DNA of 64,000 bases from Viscum album. Its lineage: Eukaryota > Streptophyta > Magnoliopsida > Santalales > Viscaceae. The stretch spans positions 366,248,067-366,312,066 of the forward strand of contig OY728157.1 in assembly GCA_963277665.1 (NCBI GenBank), read 5' to 3'. A program made the translations under genes and the position numbers. Shown here one piece after another: positions 47,590-62,889 of the stretch (position 1 is its first letter; each line of letters opens with the position of its first letter). The notes below the pieces were generated by a model, which made no database searches, had not been told where the DNA came from, and worked only from the letters and a program-made list of their open reading frames with translations.

Positions 47590-48741
47590 ATTAGTTCAAA
47601 TTACAAAAAATAATGAACCAAAATAGTGATTTAAATAATGAATTATAAAATAATACTTATAATACAATATCAAAATCATCAGAACATTTATTTAGGTATG
47701 GAATGATTATGTTTAAAAAATGTTTTTCGAATATGAATAAAAAATGAATTGAATTTATCATTAGAGTGATTGTTTGAAATTTTGAATATGTATAACCCAG
47801 AAATATGTGGAACTCAATACATGAATGTGTTTTTGGAATGAAATAAACTAAAATTATCCTACTAAAACATCAGAAATTAGAAATAATTTTTGTCTAGCCA
47901 CCCCTATACATAACCATACATGTCTTCAAGCATAAATATCACATTTATCATTAAGAATTTTAATAGTTTAATATATTAACCATCATAATTCTTGGGATTT
48001 TAAATGAAGATGATATTTGTGGATTTTTTAAAAACATTTAATGACATTATTTTAGTCCACATATTATAAAATAAATCTTATAAAGTTAAATCAATATATA
48101 TCCAAATTTATAAACTTAAATATTAAACTAATATAAAGGCCTTAAATTATTTATTTATAAAATAAAATCAACCTCTCCCTCCAGTCTCTCCTATAGTTGG
48201 GCACACACAATACAAACTTTTTTTATTTTTTATTTTTTTATTCATTTTGTATAACTCACTTATTGAGATGAGTGAAAAAAATTTATAACTAAGTAATTAG
48301 AATAGATAGAACCCACATAATGTCTTATAGATATCCAACTAATGAAATTAATAGTACACGACTGAATCTTATATTGATTTTGGACTCTTACTGTTGAATT
48401 TCCTTAAAAAACATTTATTACACACATGACCCTTAAATATTTGAAATGTTAAAAATGATTTCTAACAAGTCTAAACTACTCCAAGAAAATCATATATTTT
48501 TTAATAATTTTAAATGATGTTTTGAAAATTTTTACTTCCAAAATATTATCAAGTTACCCAATTAATATCTCTTTAATAAAATATATTAGTGATAAAAATA
48601 CAAATACACTCATAATCCATTCATTTATATCCATTATAATATTCATTTAATTTATTGGATCATTATTATCCTAAGATTTATGTCTCCAAATCAATCAAGT
48701 ATATAGTTAAAGATGGTTACCCATTATTCCAATCTCCCCCA
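47590..48741. repeat. Diverged repeat Y1, possible LTR
   Basis: Aligns by eye with 52080-52718, clearest at 47700-47895 against 52210-52430 (AGAAATAATTTTTGTCTAG against AGCAATAATTTTTGGCTAG). On the minus strand the upper end is preceded by GTGTGGGGGAGATTGGAAT, which resembles a Ty1/copia polypurine tract plus LTR start. An old copia-type element on the minus strand is a guess; orientation and ends are uncertain. Confidence 0.4.
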
Positions 48742-51700
48742 CACTAAGCCAATAAAATATATCTATCAAAAGTAGATAATGTGAAGAAGATAATTTAGAA
48801 AACATAACATTCACAACATTAAAGGTTTTGAAAAAGTATGGTCAATCTAGATTCTCCCATTATGTGATGCAGATGCACCTTAGACTTTGGGATGAGATTC
48901 TTATCTTCATAAAATCATTGGATAATCAAGGCCCTATAAAAAATGGTGGAGGGATTTAAATAGTTTAATTTTTATTACAAAAACTAATTCAAAATAGTTA
49001 AATAGAAAGTAAAAGATAGAAATATCCCTAAATTATCCTTGGGATTCTTTCTAATATCACTTAAGTTTAAATCCCTTCATCTAGTATTTCTTTTTTAAAC
49101 TATCCTTAGTTTTTTGGGGTGAAAATTCCATAGAAGGAACCACCATGTGTGGGATTATTCATGGATCCTTAGGTTTAAAACAATAAATTTATCACTTGTA
49201 TGTTTTATGGAAACAAACCTTTCTTTATATAATGGAATATACCCGTAGATATCCACTTTTTGATTATGGTGTAGTAGGAAACCCACTTTTTCTCATATCT
49301 ATTAATTATATCTTTGGATTAAGGTAGATAGTTATGTAGTGGTTTTTTATTCCATAGGTTTCCCTTATTGTTCATAAATTCTTTCAACTCCCAATGTGGT
49401 TGTCTCTCTTTCATATTCATTCTATACATCAATATATAGATTTGGAATATGATATATATGTTCATACAATTATTGTTCTTACTCCTTATCCTCTTATCAC
49501 AATTTTTATTGGATAAATACATTCTCTTGTACCTCATGGATTGAAATTAAATGATCTGTATATATTACAATACATTGATCTATTAAAGATTAGATGATGG
49601 GAGAGATTTCATCCAATTAGGCTCTCCCACTACCTTGATCATCTTTCATTTATTCCATGTACAATTGTAGTGTGTTAGAAAAAAGATCATTTCACTCATC
49701 CTTTATGTGTGGACGATTTTTTTTTCTCAATCCATTATTGAGAAAGAATATATGTTCATAATACCCCAAAATTCCATAAGTAACCTCTTGTTGGAAACTC
49801 TACATAATCCTATTCCCATATCCTTCAAAATAAATATGATGTTAAATTAAAATATACTAAATTAAAATACCACAATATATAAATAATGTGTAAAAAAGTA
49901 ATATTTCTTTTACAGGAAATTTCATTAATGACCTTATTTATTTTTATCCTCTTCAATTTTATGATTTTTATGGTTTTAAAGGTTTAATATTTCTTATGTT
50001 TCCCCTAAAAATAATAACAATCCATCTATCCAAAACAACGAAACCAATTTGTGATAAAAATATATCCAAGAAGAAATAAATTTTTATTGGGGGACTAGGT
50101 CGAACATAGGGACAAGGATGCTAGTTATCATGGTTTTGTGTTTTAATAGAAACAACAAGATGAATATTGGTGGAAAGTAATGTTTGTAGAGATAAGTGGA
50201 CAAGAAAAATCGAAGGGATCCAAATAATGAGTCAATAGTGAATTTTGTCCCCTTTAATAGAGTCTTATATATAAATCAGAATGTAAAAATCAACCAAAGT
50301 ACATAAATCTCCATACTAATCATGAACTATTATAAGAAACTTCATTGATTATGTATAGATTCTATTTAATGTAAATCTCCAAGACTCTATAATGATAATT
50401 CACATACCTATGACATATCCTAACTCTTCACCCCAAGGGAGATGAGTTTTCAGTTCAAATGTTGTGTTTCTACTACCTATTTTAAATAGGGTTCTCATTT
50501 TAGGTTTTTCGGACCCTGACTAGTATGGTTTGCAATCACATGTATTTTTACATCACTCCTTACAATACCCAAAAAATATTAATAATTTTTTTGATACTAT
50601 GATTAACATAAATTTAACTCTTTTCTTTACCCCAAAATTCATAGAACTCAACCACACTATTTTCTATAGACACATAAGATAGTGTGTGAGATTAAATTCT
50701 CACTACTTTCTCACAATTACATGTTTTCCAAAAATATATATATGTAAACAGTAATTATAACATTTAGAAAAAAATGTCAAAAAAATAGTCATGGTATGTT
50801 ATCAATAATGATTTATTGAAAACCAATCACCAAATACTAATTAATAACAACCTAATACATACATAATCACATATATATTTACATAGAAATATTGAATAAA
50901 TATAAATATATAATGAATATTCCAACCAACTCCCCTGATTTATGATGCGCTTATCTAACTGAGATCACTTTTGTAAATATCATCTGGTATGATCAAACCT
51001 CATCAAGAACAAATGGTTCTCCATGAGGTTAATGTGTAACCAAAAACGAAGATATCATCTTTTGGTTCTTCTTCTTATTCATATAGTCATTTCCATCATG
51101 AATTTTTTATTGGGCTCGTGGATCACTACCAAATGTCATTGGAATACACATGATATGATCCCATGTTAGTAGTGGAATCCCCCTTAATTGATTTTGTTAT
51201 CCATGATCTCTTAGTTCTTCCTCATTCATAGATCTATTGACACATGACTATTTTGTTTGGGATTTTCTTTATTTAGTTAATGAATTTTGGGAAATATTTG
51301 TTTATTCCCCAAAACTTGTTCATAAAATCATCATGTAATGCATTATTTATAAATTTACACGGATTTATTCCCCTTATATATTTTTGGTCCATCTTATAAA
51401 ATTTTATTCTCTATTCTAGTTTGTTGAATATGGATTCAAGAATAATTTCTAGTGATTTTGTAATTTCAGGTAGAATTATTGATAAACATAAGTTATGATG
51501 ATCAACCAATGTTTTATTGATCCTAGAAATAGTTCTATTTTGTATGTATGATAACATGTGGTTCTATAACATGATCTATCATTGCCTTGAGAATAAAAAA
51601 AATATAGATACTTAAGGACACATTGGTATAAGAACATAATATCAGGGTCACATTTTAGATGACAAGATATATCACTATGAATATAAATATTCACAAAAAA

Positions 51701-52079
51701 CATATCCTCACAATAGAGAGAGTGTTAAAGGGATAACAAAATGTTTTTGGGGGGGTTAAATTATTTTTGAACACAGAAATAATCATAGGCATGTGAAGGT
51801 GTGTTGATCCACTCTTATGTATTGTGTTAGATTCCCTAGTCAACTTCACATGTACTTATAAGTTACACTTATGAAAATAGGGTTCCATTGATGCATGGTT
51901 GATGTATTTAATAGACACATTTTCAAGGATCAATATTAGATTCAATGGAGTGTAAGTACTACATACATGTTGATGTGAGACTATGGTAATTCATAGGTGT
52001 AGTCTCATCCACTTAGTTATTCTTAAACAACTTTGTGTATACTCTTATACCGCTTTGTGTTTACTTTAACATAGCTTTA
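48742..52079. other. AT-rich region between repeats Y1 and Y2, no gene recognised
   Basis: I searched both strands for integrase, reverse transcriptase and gag motifs and found none that hold. Short open frames on the minus strand (49319-49537, 51476-51703) have no known domain. It may be the decayed inside of the element whose ends are Y1 and Y2. Confidence 0.4.
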
Positions 52080-52718
52080 CCTATAAATATAGAAATAAAT
52101 ATATTATTTAAATTTAATTAAAAATAAAAAGAACAAAAATAAAATATTGATTTAATGAATGAAATAAAAAATAATATATATAATATGAGTTGAAAATCAT
52201 AAATTTTTTAATTCCGGTATGAAATGAGAAAGTATAAAAATGGTGTTTAAAATATGAAATAATTTAACTGAATTAGTCACTAATGTGCTTGTTTCAAAAA
52301 TACAATTTTTAAAACAAAAAAATCTCATGAAGATAAATGTATATAGAAGATTTTTGAATAAAATACACTCAAATTAGTATAAAATAATAGGAAATGTTAG
52401 CAATAATTTTTGGCTAGAAATATTACCTTTTTAAAATATAAGAATTAACATCCTATATATTAATACATAACATGGAATCTCTAAATAATTTCATATACCC
52501 ATTTAGGTATTCTAGGAAATTCCTTATCCATTTTATATGAGTGATACTATTGAATAATTTCCCCTCCTTCTTGAGATATCCTTTAGGATTCAAAATCCTA
52601 TGATGACAACTGGATACTCAAATCATTATTCTTTTAGATTATACATTTACCATTATAATATAACAACATAATTCTAGATATCATGAATCCCCAGTCCTTT
52701 TCAGTAAAGGTAAATGAA
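52080..52718. repeat. Diverged repeat Y2, possible LTR
   Basis: Partner of Y1 (47590-48741); shorter, apparently through deletions. The upper end reads ATTATGTTCCAA, comparable with CATTATTCCAA at the upper end of Y1. Confidence 0.35.
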
Positions 52719-52969
52719 TTATGTTCCAATCATTGGATGATTAAACTTAAATCCAATAAAAGATCTCACCCACTAGATATGTTGTTTTGTGGAAATCTAG
52801 ACATCCAATTTTTTTTGAAGATTAGTGTATCTTTAAGATTATATAACCATATGAGATGGAAATACCATAAAGAATATGAGTAATTGAATCATTGAGAAGT
52901 AAATTTTTAAATCAATATTTATAACGATATTTATAAGTTTGAATCCAATGAAATATATGTTTTTTTAAA
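52719..52969. other. AT-rich sequence, no gene recognised
   Basis: The plus-strand open frame ending at 52883 shows no known motif. Nothing else stands out. Confidence 0.4.
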
Positions 52970-54770
52970 GGGATAACAGTTAGGACACTATGCCATATGT
53001 TTGGAAAACATCAAGAGAAGTATAGGGTATCCATGGTTGTTGGATATAGATATCAGTTGGATAGTGACTTGTCTAGTACCTCTATTACCCTCCTCATCTC
53101 ATTGAACATTTAGTGGGGTTTCAATTTTATACTTTAATAGAAATAAAAACCATCATTTAACAGACCCCATCCTTAATTTTAGGTATAATTGGTTCTTGGG
53201 AGAGTCTATTTTACCGATCTCTCTCCCCAATTTTCTCTCATTCACCCCCTTCAAGAAGGGTGAGTGTTGATGTGGTTTTAGGATGAATCCAACGAATAAG
53301 TCTGTTTACTTAATTATTCTATCACTTCTCCCTTCATCATTACTTTCTTTTAATTTTCTTCTATGTATTTGTAATTGACTACACTAGAGTATGACAAGAT
53401 TAGTTAAGTGATAATAGGCTTTATATCTTCTTAAGAGGAGGAAATCCTGCAATGCCATCCAAATGAAATCATTTCATATTATGATTAGATATGTTGGCAC
53501 AATGAATTTTCTATACATTACCCTTGAAAAGATAATTTAATTAATGATGTAAATAGTAGTGTATGTTAGGAAATAATGTTGAGCCTATGTTAGGGGTCTA
53601 TGGTGGACCCCCTAGGTTCTTGGTCATAGTGCTAACAAAGAGAGGGTGTTTAGTGAGTTGAATGACAATTATGCCAGTTTAAAAGTAAGTAGTTTAAATA
53701 AATATAAATATTGGAATTAATTTATCTTGATTTTTTTGGGATTCTTTAATGCTTTAGGGCCTAAGGTGGTTGGATAATGTCTGAATGGACTTGGTCGATG
53801 CTTTGAGATCATAAGAAATATTTTTAGGTTGTGGAATTAAAGTGATTTTTGATTCAAATTACGTTGGTGTTGTTGAGAACTCACTCATTTATTTATGAAT
53901 TTTCTAATGTTCATGTGATGTTTGGGCCACCACTAATTCTATTGGCCTGATTTAATTAAATAGATAACTATTTTTCTGTGTGAAAGTTTCCTAATTTAAA
54001 TTGAAATACCTAGATCAAAAAAATTCCAATGTCATTAGGGAACTGGTGAACTAGCTGATGTCATATCCATCAATGGTTAATACCTAAATTATAAAAACAT
54101 TCTTTAAGACATGTAAACCCCCCATTAGTGGTGTAATGTGTATGAAATTAACTGGATTAATACAGTGTCTAAAGTGTAGGATCCCTTAGGGACCTCTAAG
54201 TAGAGGTGAGTGAAGAACTGGGATAGATGGCTAGGTAAGCAATCATGTGGACCATTTAGATGCCTTAAGGACGTTGGTCTATAGATATTGGTGTGGTGAA
54301 ATTGTTCATTCTCCATTAAGATACAATTTATCAATGTGGGTGAGACTTGGGTAGTTTGAAAAGTGGTTTGGTGTTTGGACTGATCTAGTGATGAATTGGG
54401 TTTTTGTGGTTATATTTTTTACATACCTTGGGAGTGATGATACTAAGTACTGTGTTGTGTGTCCATTAAAGAAAATTTGTGATAATTATGATGTTGATAG
54501 ATGTTCTATATCTAAGTGATGGGTGTGGACCAGATTAATGATTTTGAGATAAGGGAACCCAGGATGGGTGTCTTCACCTAATCAGACCTGGAGGCCATTG
54601 TGGTTTCCTAGTGACATGTTAATCCTAGTGTGTGGTTGTTTATAGGAAATTGGAATTTATGATTATTAGTTTCAATTTTATCCCATATCCATGTTTTGGG
54701 CCTGTTTTTTCACGGAATGTTATGACGTGCTCCTAGGAGAAAGATTATGGTTTGCATGACTGGTTAGGAA
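52970..54770 (+). mobile_element. Repeat Z1: 3' internal end plus LTR of another retrotransposon
   Basis: From 52970 it aligns by eye with 62890 onward. Both copies contain AAAACCATCATTTAACAG/AAAACCATCATTTGATGG and then a purine-rich GGGTGAG before a TGTTGAT start (53265 here, 63209 there). Later they share CTAAGTAGAGGTGAGTG (54197 and 63770) and GAACTGGGAT. I infer an LTR from 53265 to roughly 54770. As the homology begins about 300 bp before the LTR start, both copies are 3' ends. No coding region. Confidence 0.5.
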
Positions 54771-54849
54771 AATGTCCACTCACTCACTCACTCAAAAACA
54801 AATTTTCATTCCACATAACAAAAAATATTACATTAAGAAGTTATGTAGT

Positions 54850-56110
54850 GGTAAAGAACAAATAAATCTTTACCAATAATAATATTACAATCCCGAGGAA
54901 GATCTTATGTGTCGTAGATAAGAATAAGACTATCAAAATAACTACATTTATCTGATACAAAATTCCCCTCCCTCCATGTCTGGGAATCCACCATTAAATT
55001 GTCCAGAAGTGAATTTCATTTCCAAATAAAATAAGTATGATTCCATGAAGTGTTACCATTTCCTAAAATGAAGCCAAAAAAGTGCTTGGAGTCTGATTCC
55101 ACTAATGCAATGTTGATGTTTTAATGTTTTCATAATGTGATCCAACTTATTATCTCTCTAGTCATTTCCCCAATTGAATCACTATTTCCATAAAATAAAT
55201 TGGACACGATAATCATAGAACCTATTCTATAAAAAACAAGTCCTCCTCCTCTAATAATCCCCTGTATGCAGGACCCATCCACATTTAATTTGTATTCTAT
55301 CTTAGAGGGATTCATCTTCATCCACTTACCCTATAGAGACATGTTGCCTAAATTATCACTTCAGGAGATGAATTTTGTTTTAAAATACCAACCTTATCCA
55401 CCATTAATTAAAGCACTAAATGTTTTCACTAGAAACATCAGTCTTATCTTTATATGGTGATAGGAGTAGTGAATTCCCTCATGGATTTTATTTATCATTT
55501 ACTAGATCACCCAGAAAACCAATGTGAACACCATTCCACATAACTTGATCTCAATCATATGTAATTTTATACCCAAATACCATTAAAATAGTAACTCTAG
55601 TATATCCCCCACTTACACATGAACTCCCATTTTCTCACAAGTTAGGTTCCAGGAGAAGGGTTCCCAATCACCTTCAAAAAATAGGTTCCATACAGATTGG
55701 ATCCTAGACTTCTCACAACACCAGCACCATGATTCTAGGTTAATTCCCTTTGAAAATTATCATATGTTGTGATAGAATTGTTTTGTATCTTATAGATAAG
55801 AAAATTATACTTCATTGGAATTTCATTTCACTGTAATTTTTTCCCCATAAACATGACAATTGTTTCAAAAGTATATAGTTACAAATATCCCTGGTAATGA
55901 GTGAACATGTTGATGAATCCATGAAAACAAATCTATTATGTTCCTCGCTGAGAATAATTCCTTCCAGTAGATCCTTTTTTTCTCTATCAATGAAGGCATA
56001 AATGAATATCAAATGCAAGCCAACAAGTTTGAACAAGATCTTCAGAAGCAGAAATCTAGGAATGTAGTGTTCTTGGTCCACCTATTTTTCTTTCCAATAT
56101 ATGTACGTTT
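54850..56110 (-). pseudogene. LINE (non-LTR retrotransposon) ORF2 tail: zf-RVT and RNase H, 5'-truncated
   Basis: Read on the minus strand from 56110 down. First comes the region before the zinc-binding domain (FVFMDSSTCSLITRD at about 55900, comparable to FxWxxSxxGxFSxRxA), then KIQNNSITTYDNFQREL (about 55790), the typical zf-RVT segment, with its Cys residues eroded. The RNase H domain (RVT_3) follows from 55300: KLNVDGSC, GGGLVFYRIGS, then ESDSK (about 55105) and TWREGNFVSDK (about 54965), where the usual His before WREGN is absent and the Asp remains. Several stops and frame changes break it. No reverse transcriptase palm is found above 56110, so the copy is 5'-truncated, which is usual for LINEs. 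A poly(A) tail is not evident at the lower end. Confidence 0.75.
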
Positions 56111-59100
56111 GTTTTTTAAATAAACGAGACATGATTTGTTTTCCCAACCCATACCTCTATCAAATATATAAAATAAAATAAAAGTTACAAGTAATACACG
56201 AGATGAAATGATCATATACAAACAGGATATTGAAAAATATTACAGAAATATACAAGAAAACCCAAAAAATAAATCGTTACATCTCAAAAGGAATCCATAC
56301 TTCAGTAAATACAGATCCATGCATTTCACATATGCCCAAATTTCAATTAAAATTGTTGAATCCAATTCAACAATTCAAAATATTCCAAGAATTTATCATC
56401 TTCCTAGTATTATCCAAGTTACAATCAACCAGCCAAAGAAAACTCAAATCCATTGATACCACATCTCAATATTTTGAGGATTAATTTCATAGTAAAAAAA
56501 TAAAATATCCCAACTTTCAACCAAAAATGACGTGTAATACCATCTATCAGATCACGAAAACTAAAGTTCCTATGATTGTTCGTTGTAAAATCATAAACAT
56601 CCCAAATTAAAAAATCACCTTTTAAATATCCAACCAAAAAACCTAACCACATCCAGACACAACATTCCAAAAATACATAACTATTAAACCATCTTCAAAC
56701 TGATTGATAATTCATCAAAAACAGAAAAAAAAAAATTTGAAGGTAATGTTACACTAGGGAGTATAAAAAGAAAAAAAAGAGAGAAATACAAAACATTCGA
56801 GGAGACACTAATCCAGTTGATTGTAAATCATTACACACATTTAATGAAAAAATATCAAAAAAATCAATATACCATTATGTATAAGAAAAGGAACGAACCT
56901 AAAATACATTCCAAAAATAACATAATACATCTGAAAACAACTTCAAATTAAATAACAAGTAAGAAAAGAGGCCTCAAAGTGGAATTAAATGTCCAATAAA
57001 GTAATATTAAAAATTATTTATGTAGACTTTCTCTAAAATAAAAATCAGGATTCCATTTAAATTCCTCTATCATTTTAATGATCATTCACTTTCAATATTC
57101 GAAGGGAGGTCTTCATAGAAATTTCACTATTTTTGTATTTATGTAGTACAACTGAATCTCACTCTTAAATCCAAGAGTCCAATTCTTCCCCAAAGAAAAA
57201 TTATACTTTTATACATCTCTAAAATTGAGGTCATATTCATCTTCATTTTTTCTCATTTTGAAACATCGTCACCCGAGTATTCAAAAGTATGATCAACAAC
57301 AACAGGTTGCAGGGTGATATCTGATACTTTTTTCCTAATATCCCTTAAGGATATAGTAATAATTTTTTTCATGTGGTTGGAGTAATATATATTTTTTCAT
57401 GATTTCCAATGTTTTAGGGTCATAAATCTATCTAAATCAGTCATTAGTTTTTTACCTTTTCTAGAATTCGACTTCAAATAAGAATACTCAATTTGACCAT
57501 CTTGCTCATACTCACCATGTAAAGATTCACTATCCTTAAAATGGACCCTCTTTTCCACATTATGTGAATGTTGGACAGAATTTTTGGTCTAAAAAACAAG
57601 AGGCTTATATTTACTATGCTATGCCTTATCCTTATGAAGATACTGAGAATTATAAAAAACATCCTAAAATCTAGTGGAATCAATAGGAGGGAGGAGAGAT
57701 TTAAAAGATCCAATCATATTCTCATTCATATCATTAATAATATAATACCTAGAATAAAGGTTAGGAAAAAACCATTTCTTTATTCACTCTATTTTCAACC
57801 CTGATTGAAGAAATACATTATAGGGGAAGTGTAACATAAGGCCTATTTCCACATTCCTTTGTGGAATGTGTAATTTTAAAAGACATACCATAAAAAACTA
57901 GAGGATTTTATAAGTATAATTTTTATAGGAATCTAGTTTCACCATTTTGAATCCAAATTTGGGGTGATATAGGTTAATAGATATCAATTTCTATACAGAA
58001 TATTGCGACATAAAGATGATAAAATATATTTGTGGCTACATCTAATTTAAGGGGTTTCCCATGTAAACTATTAATTTATGAAGGGATTATTTTTTGAAAA
58101 GGCTTATCATTAGATTGGGGAATCATAACTAGATATGGGAAATGGGAGGCTTAATGTCAATATAAGAATTTAGGGACCATTTCGATAGCCTCATTAAACA
58201 TCCACTAAAGGACTAAAACCCTCTAATCCAAATCCTATAGAAGTTATTTTAAGATTGTTATTGGAAAACCACATTTGATGAATTTAGTAGAAATAAATGA
58301 AAAGTACTAAACCCAATTTATTCTATGGTATTTATTAGGAAATAGAGTGAGGGCTTAAGATTTATAAATCATACCACATGAAAAAATCATAAATCAGAAT
58401 ATAAAAAGTATACCACTTTTTTATGAAAGAGATTTATTCAAGTCCTATATGATGAAATATCTTCAGATCATGGCTTGAAACCTTTGAATCAATATTATCA
58501 TGAAACTAATGATCTTACCCAAGAACAACATCTTTCAAGGATCGAAGTGCAGTACTCTGGTTTCATCATTTTTCTCTCAAGGGAATGATCTCTAGTTGGT
58601 CCATCTCACCTCATGATATTCATATATTATTATCGATATAGAAAAATCCTTTGGTTAATTAATTTTTATAAATATAAAAACCATTAAGGGGTTCTATATG
58701 ACAACATATGAAGAAAAACCCCATAATGGGTTGTTTTTTATACTAAAAAAACTACCCTTGTAGGGATGTTTATGATACAACTATTGGGGATTTTATGGAT
58801 TTTGAGAAAGGATTATATTTGATTTGATAAAATGATATTTCCATCAATGTTTATGAAATTTTGGATTATGGGGTTTTGGGAAGTAATTCTCATGTCTCGC
58901 ATATTGTTGTTCCTTAGTTTCTAAAAATCAATGTATACAACGATGGAGAATTCCCTTGTTTTTGATACCAGGATGGATCATTCCCTAGGTCTTTATACTA
59001 TAGACTAGTGTGATTTTATCCTTATGTTCATTATCATTGTATATTATGCTGAAATACCCCCCTGAGTCATCATTATACTTGGAAATGTCTTCAAAACATT

Positions 59101-62100
59101 CTCAGAGACACTACAACATTGGACAAAGTAAGCATGTTTGATCAATGTCACTAATCTAAGGATAAAAAATGGTTTATTTACTTATTTATTTATTTATAGT
59201 GGTTATTTATTTTATTCAAACCATGTCACATACACATATCACTATATTTATGATATGAATAATACCACTTTGGTTTTTCCCTATTTAATTTATTAATCAC
59301 ACCTTACTCGAGAAAGATACATCAAATTCATATACTATAGTTCGGAATGAGTCGAGTCTTGGGGTTGAGGTATGAATTATTGTAATTTTATTTTTTTAAC
59401 ATTATTCTATATATGTGATCAACTATGTGTGTGATTAGTCTTATTTTTTTGTATAATATCTTTTCATTTTGTTATTCCATGTTTGTTCTTTTATAAAATT
59501 AGGTAAACTAATGTCATGTATGTGCATGATTTTTTTTTTGACTGCTATTGATACTTGAATATAAGGGGTATTATATCATTATAGTAACACCCTATACCCC
59601 CTCTTCTAATTGAATGTATTTTGAAGATTAGGAGTAATTATTGTGGTCATGTGACCACAACAAGCTAGTTATTATTCATAGGATATCAGGATAGGATGTT
59701 TCAAAGAGGGAACAAAATGTGTTTTATTTGTCTTAATATTTGGGGAACAGAAGATAAGTGATTTTTTAATGTTATGGATATTTCAATGTACTTTTGTTTT
59801 GTTAATCATGAACACCATTTTCAATGGGAAATATAGTTTACCAGGGATGGGATTCATGTTCTAGATTTTGGATGTTTTGATCGAATGATTTCACCTTGTG
59901 TTCCACACATGATGTTTGGATTTATGATTTATGTTTTTATGGGTTTTTTCTCTTAGAACATAGAGGAAAGAGGTGTTATATTCATCATATTAAGAATTTA
60001 ATATTTATAATATATCTATGCCTTCGGGAATGATTTTCATGACTAACAACAGAGAACCAATTGTTTAAAGTGTAAAAAATATCCCATATGGAATTCTCCC
60101 ATGTAAGTTCATGGTGGAAATCTATTAATCTAGACCAATATATATATATATATATATATCAAATTTATGGTGATGTGGATCTATTATGATACACTTGATA
60201 ATGAGAGAACTAATAATATCATATGTGTATTGAGGTGTAGTGACCCATGTAGGCCGATGCAGGAATTAGATACCCTTATGATGAACCCCTTATGAGAAAC
60301 TATTATATAAGTTAGTTGTTTTAAGTTCCATTAACAAATTATATTTTCTTTTCCAATATATATTGTAATTAAATTCTACTCAACAAGACTCGATACTATA
60401 TTTTACTTGATTTGTTTTCTCTTAGGGTGATCTATTTATATCTATATGTCATCATATGATAGATTCTCCTCTACTGAGTGTTCTATTTTTTATATATGAT
60501 TATATAGGAAGGGTTACCATGGAGTGGGTGGTGATTTCTATATGTCATACTAGATATGGATATGAAACACTAGGGTGAGTATTTGAGGATTTGAGATGTC
60601 TTGGAATGTTAGAGACAAGAGCGATTGTTGTCACACAGGTTGTGACCTACGAGAGATTTAAAAATAGGCTAGGTTGGATAATAAGGGAATATTGGGACAT
60701 GAATTGGGAAATTTGGGATTCATTAGGTTTCATTATAGGGTAAACCACATGAGGGGATAGGCTAACCATGAGAGAAGTTATAGAAGGAAGCATGAGTATG
60801 TGATTCAAGTTAAAATAAAGGTGAGCACATGTGATACCAAGTTTATATTGTAGGAAAGGATATTACTCAGAGTTTTTATTTGGATCCCTTTGAATGTTGA
60901 TGCTACGGTTTTGGTTAGTTTCTAAGGGCTTGATTTTATAGATTCTTGACCCAATTGTTTTGGAGTATTCATATTAGCATGGGGAGAGAGTGATTAGACA
61001 CTATTGAATTTTGAATTGATGACTTATGATAGGTGGTTGTGTGATAAATAATGTATCAAGTGAAGTTTTGATTTTAAATAGGTGTACCAAGGGTACTCCT
61101 AGATTGATGATACTATCAAGCTTGAGTAGCATGGTAAGTGATTTAGGCACATTATTCTAGTTTTTTTGGGTGAGAATATCCATATTATAAGTCAGGATTT
61201 ATGATAGGGTGGTATGGGGGAATATTCATATTAATATAAAATTATATCAAGGTGATTCACACTATTCTCATACATGATCTATTTAATTTTAAATCATTAA
61301 TGGTTGTGGGTGTGAAAAGGATTGATGAATTTTTGTGAGTTGTTAATGAGCCTAGTATCCATGAAATATGATGAGTGCAACATAGGAGGATTGAATTTTT
61401 TATTATTATGATAAGATCTAATGATGTTGATCCCTAGAGTGGTTTTAGGGTGTGACCCTCACTGTTCATGGGTTTTCAACAGATGTCGAAAGATGATGTT
61501 TCCATGTCGTGAGAATGGGCAGTGAATTGATATTTATTGTTGGCACTTACGTATGAGATGGTCTTCCAAATTTATTCACTATGTTTAGTTAAAAATGGGG
61601 TGTGGGATATGATGACTAAGAATTTAACCTAGTGATACGACAAAAAATACACAACAATATTAGGGATCATGATGTTAATCGTTGTGATACAATCATCACA
61701 CGAGAGGGATCATGGTTGCCTAGAATCGATTTTTGGACAACTATATTGGCCTTGAGATGAAATAGAATAAATTATTATAGGATTATTTCTATTCCATGAT
61801 TAATGATGAATTAAAACTTGTGTAAGATAATGGATGGAGTCTGAGAATTGGTCTTGTACTCATTATGAAATACATATGATCTAAATGTGGATCTAGTAGA
61901 TGATGAAATGATTTTCAAGGCCTATAAAGACAATAGTTTTTTGTTGAATGACAATCCAATCTAGTAATTACACTACATGTTAGGTTGAAAATTTAGTTGA
62001 TGTATAAAAATGATATCAAGTTAGCTTTAAGTTTAAAGGTATCATGATTGGGTGTTTCAGGTGATGCGTCAGCGGGGGAAACTGGGTGTTCTTGAGGCAG

Positions 62101-62889
62101 GTCATCCAGAGGAAGTATAACTTACACTCACAAGTCAAATTGGATGGACTATGTTAGAAACCATGTTGGATATGATTTTTTCAACTCGGAAGGTTTTTTT
62201 CAGGAGTTATCCTAGGATTTCATTTAAAATACGATGTATCTCGGCTTGTATCATGGATTTGGGTATATATCCATTTTGATTTATAATTGTGAAACAATAA
62301 TTAGTAATAGAGATTGACCACTGTTCATGCATGATTTTGGTTGTGGTGAGTCAGAAAATGCATAGAAATTTCCACTGATTAGATTAATATGATTTTGATA
62401 GGAAATTATGATGGTGGGGAGCACTATGGTTCAATAGTTTCCTTCACGAGTAAAGCCTTATGGTAAGGAGAACCATGATTTGGATGACCAATCATGTGAA
62501 GAAACCAATGGTGTCTTGGGAATGATGGATTTGTTTAGAACTATATTGTTTTTTAGTAATGAATTTGAGTGTTTGATTAGGTTTCAATTATTTTAATTCC
62601 ATATACTGATTTTTTTTTCATGAAGCACCTTAGGGTTGGGGAATGGAACATGTCCTTTGGAATAGGTTTAATGACTTAGGAATGTTTGGATGTTTGGTTG
62701 GATGAATACTAATAATTCTTTTGGATTAGATGTACTATGGTGGGAAGGGTGTAAAATCCTGTATTCAAATAGGTTGGAAATCTGAAAAAAATTTATGTTC
62801 TTCAACCATTGAGGGGTTTTTTGGGAATTGAGCTTTAGAACCATATTCCAAAAGTTTAGACCACTCAAATTGATGATTTAATACATGGA
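56111..62889. other. Long AT-rich region between Z copies, no gene recognised
   Basis: Probably decayed retrotransposon inside sequence. Open frames at 56208-56484, 56425-56670, 57474-57804 and 62668-62868 are short, overlap on opposite strands and show no known domain. A gypsy-LTR-like start (GTAACACCCTATACCCCC) appears at 59584, but I found no partner copy. I see no RNA gene. Confidence 0.4.
60138..60159. repeat. (AT)n microsatellite
   Basis: Eleven uninterrupted AT dinucleotides. Confidence 0.9.

Noticed and set aside
48742..52079. Copia pol gene on the minus strand between Y1 and Y2
   Set aside because: I looked for integrase, reverse transcriptase and RNase H motifs and found none convincing, so only the repeat pair is reported.
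56208..57804. Overlapping open frames as host genes
   Set aside because: Short, AT-rich, overlapping on opposite strands, no domain or splice pattern.
59584..59640. Start of another gypsy LTR (GTAACACCCTATACCCCC)
   Set aside because: Only the start resembles such LTRs; no polypurine tract before it, no second copy in the window.
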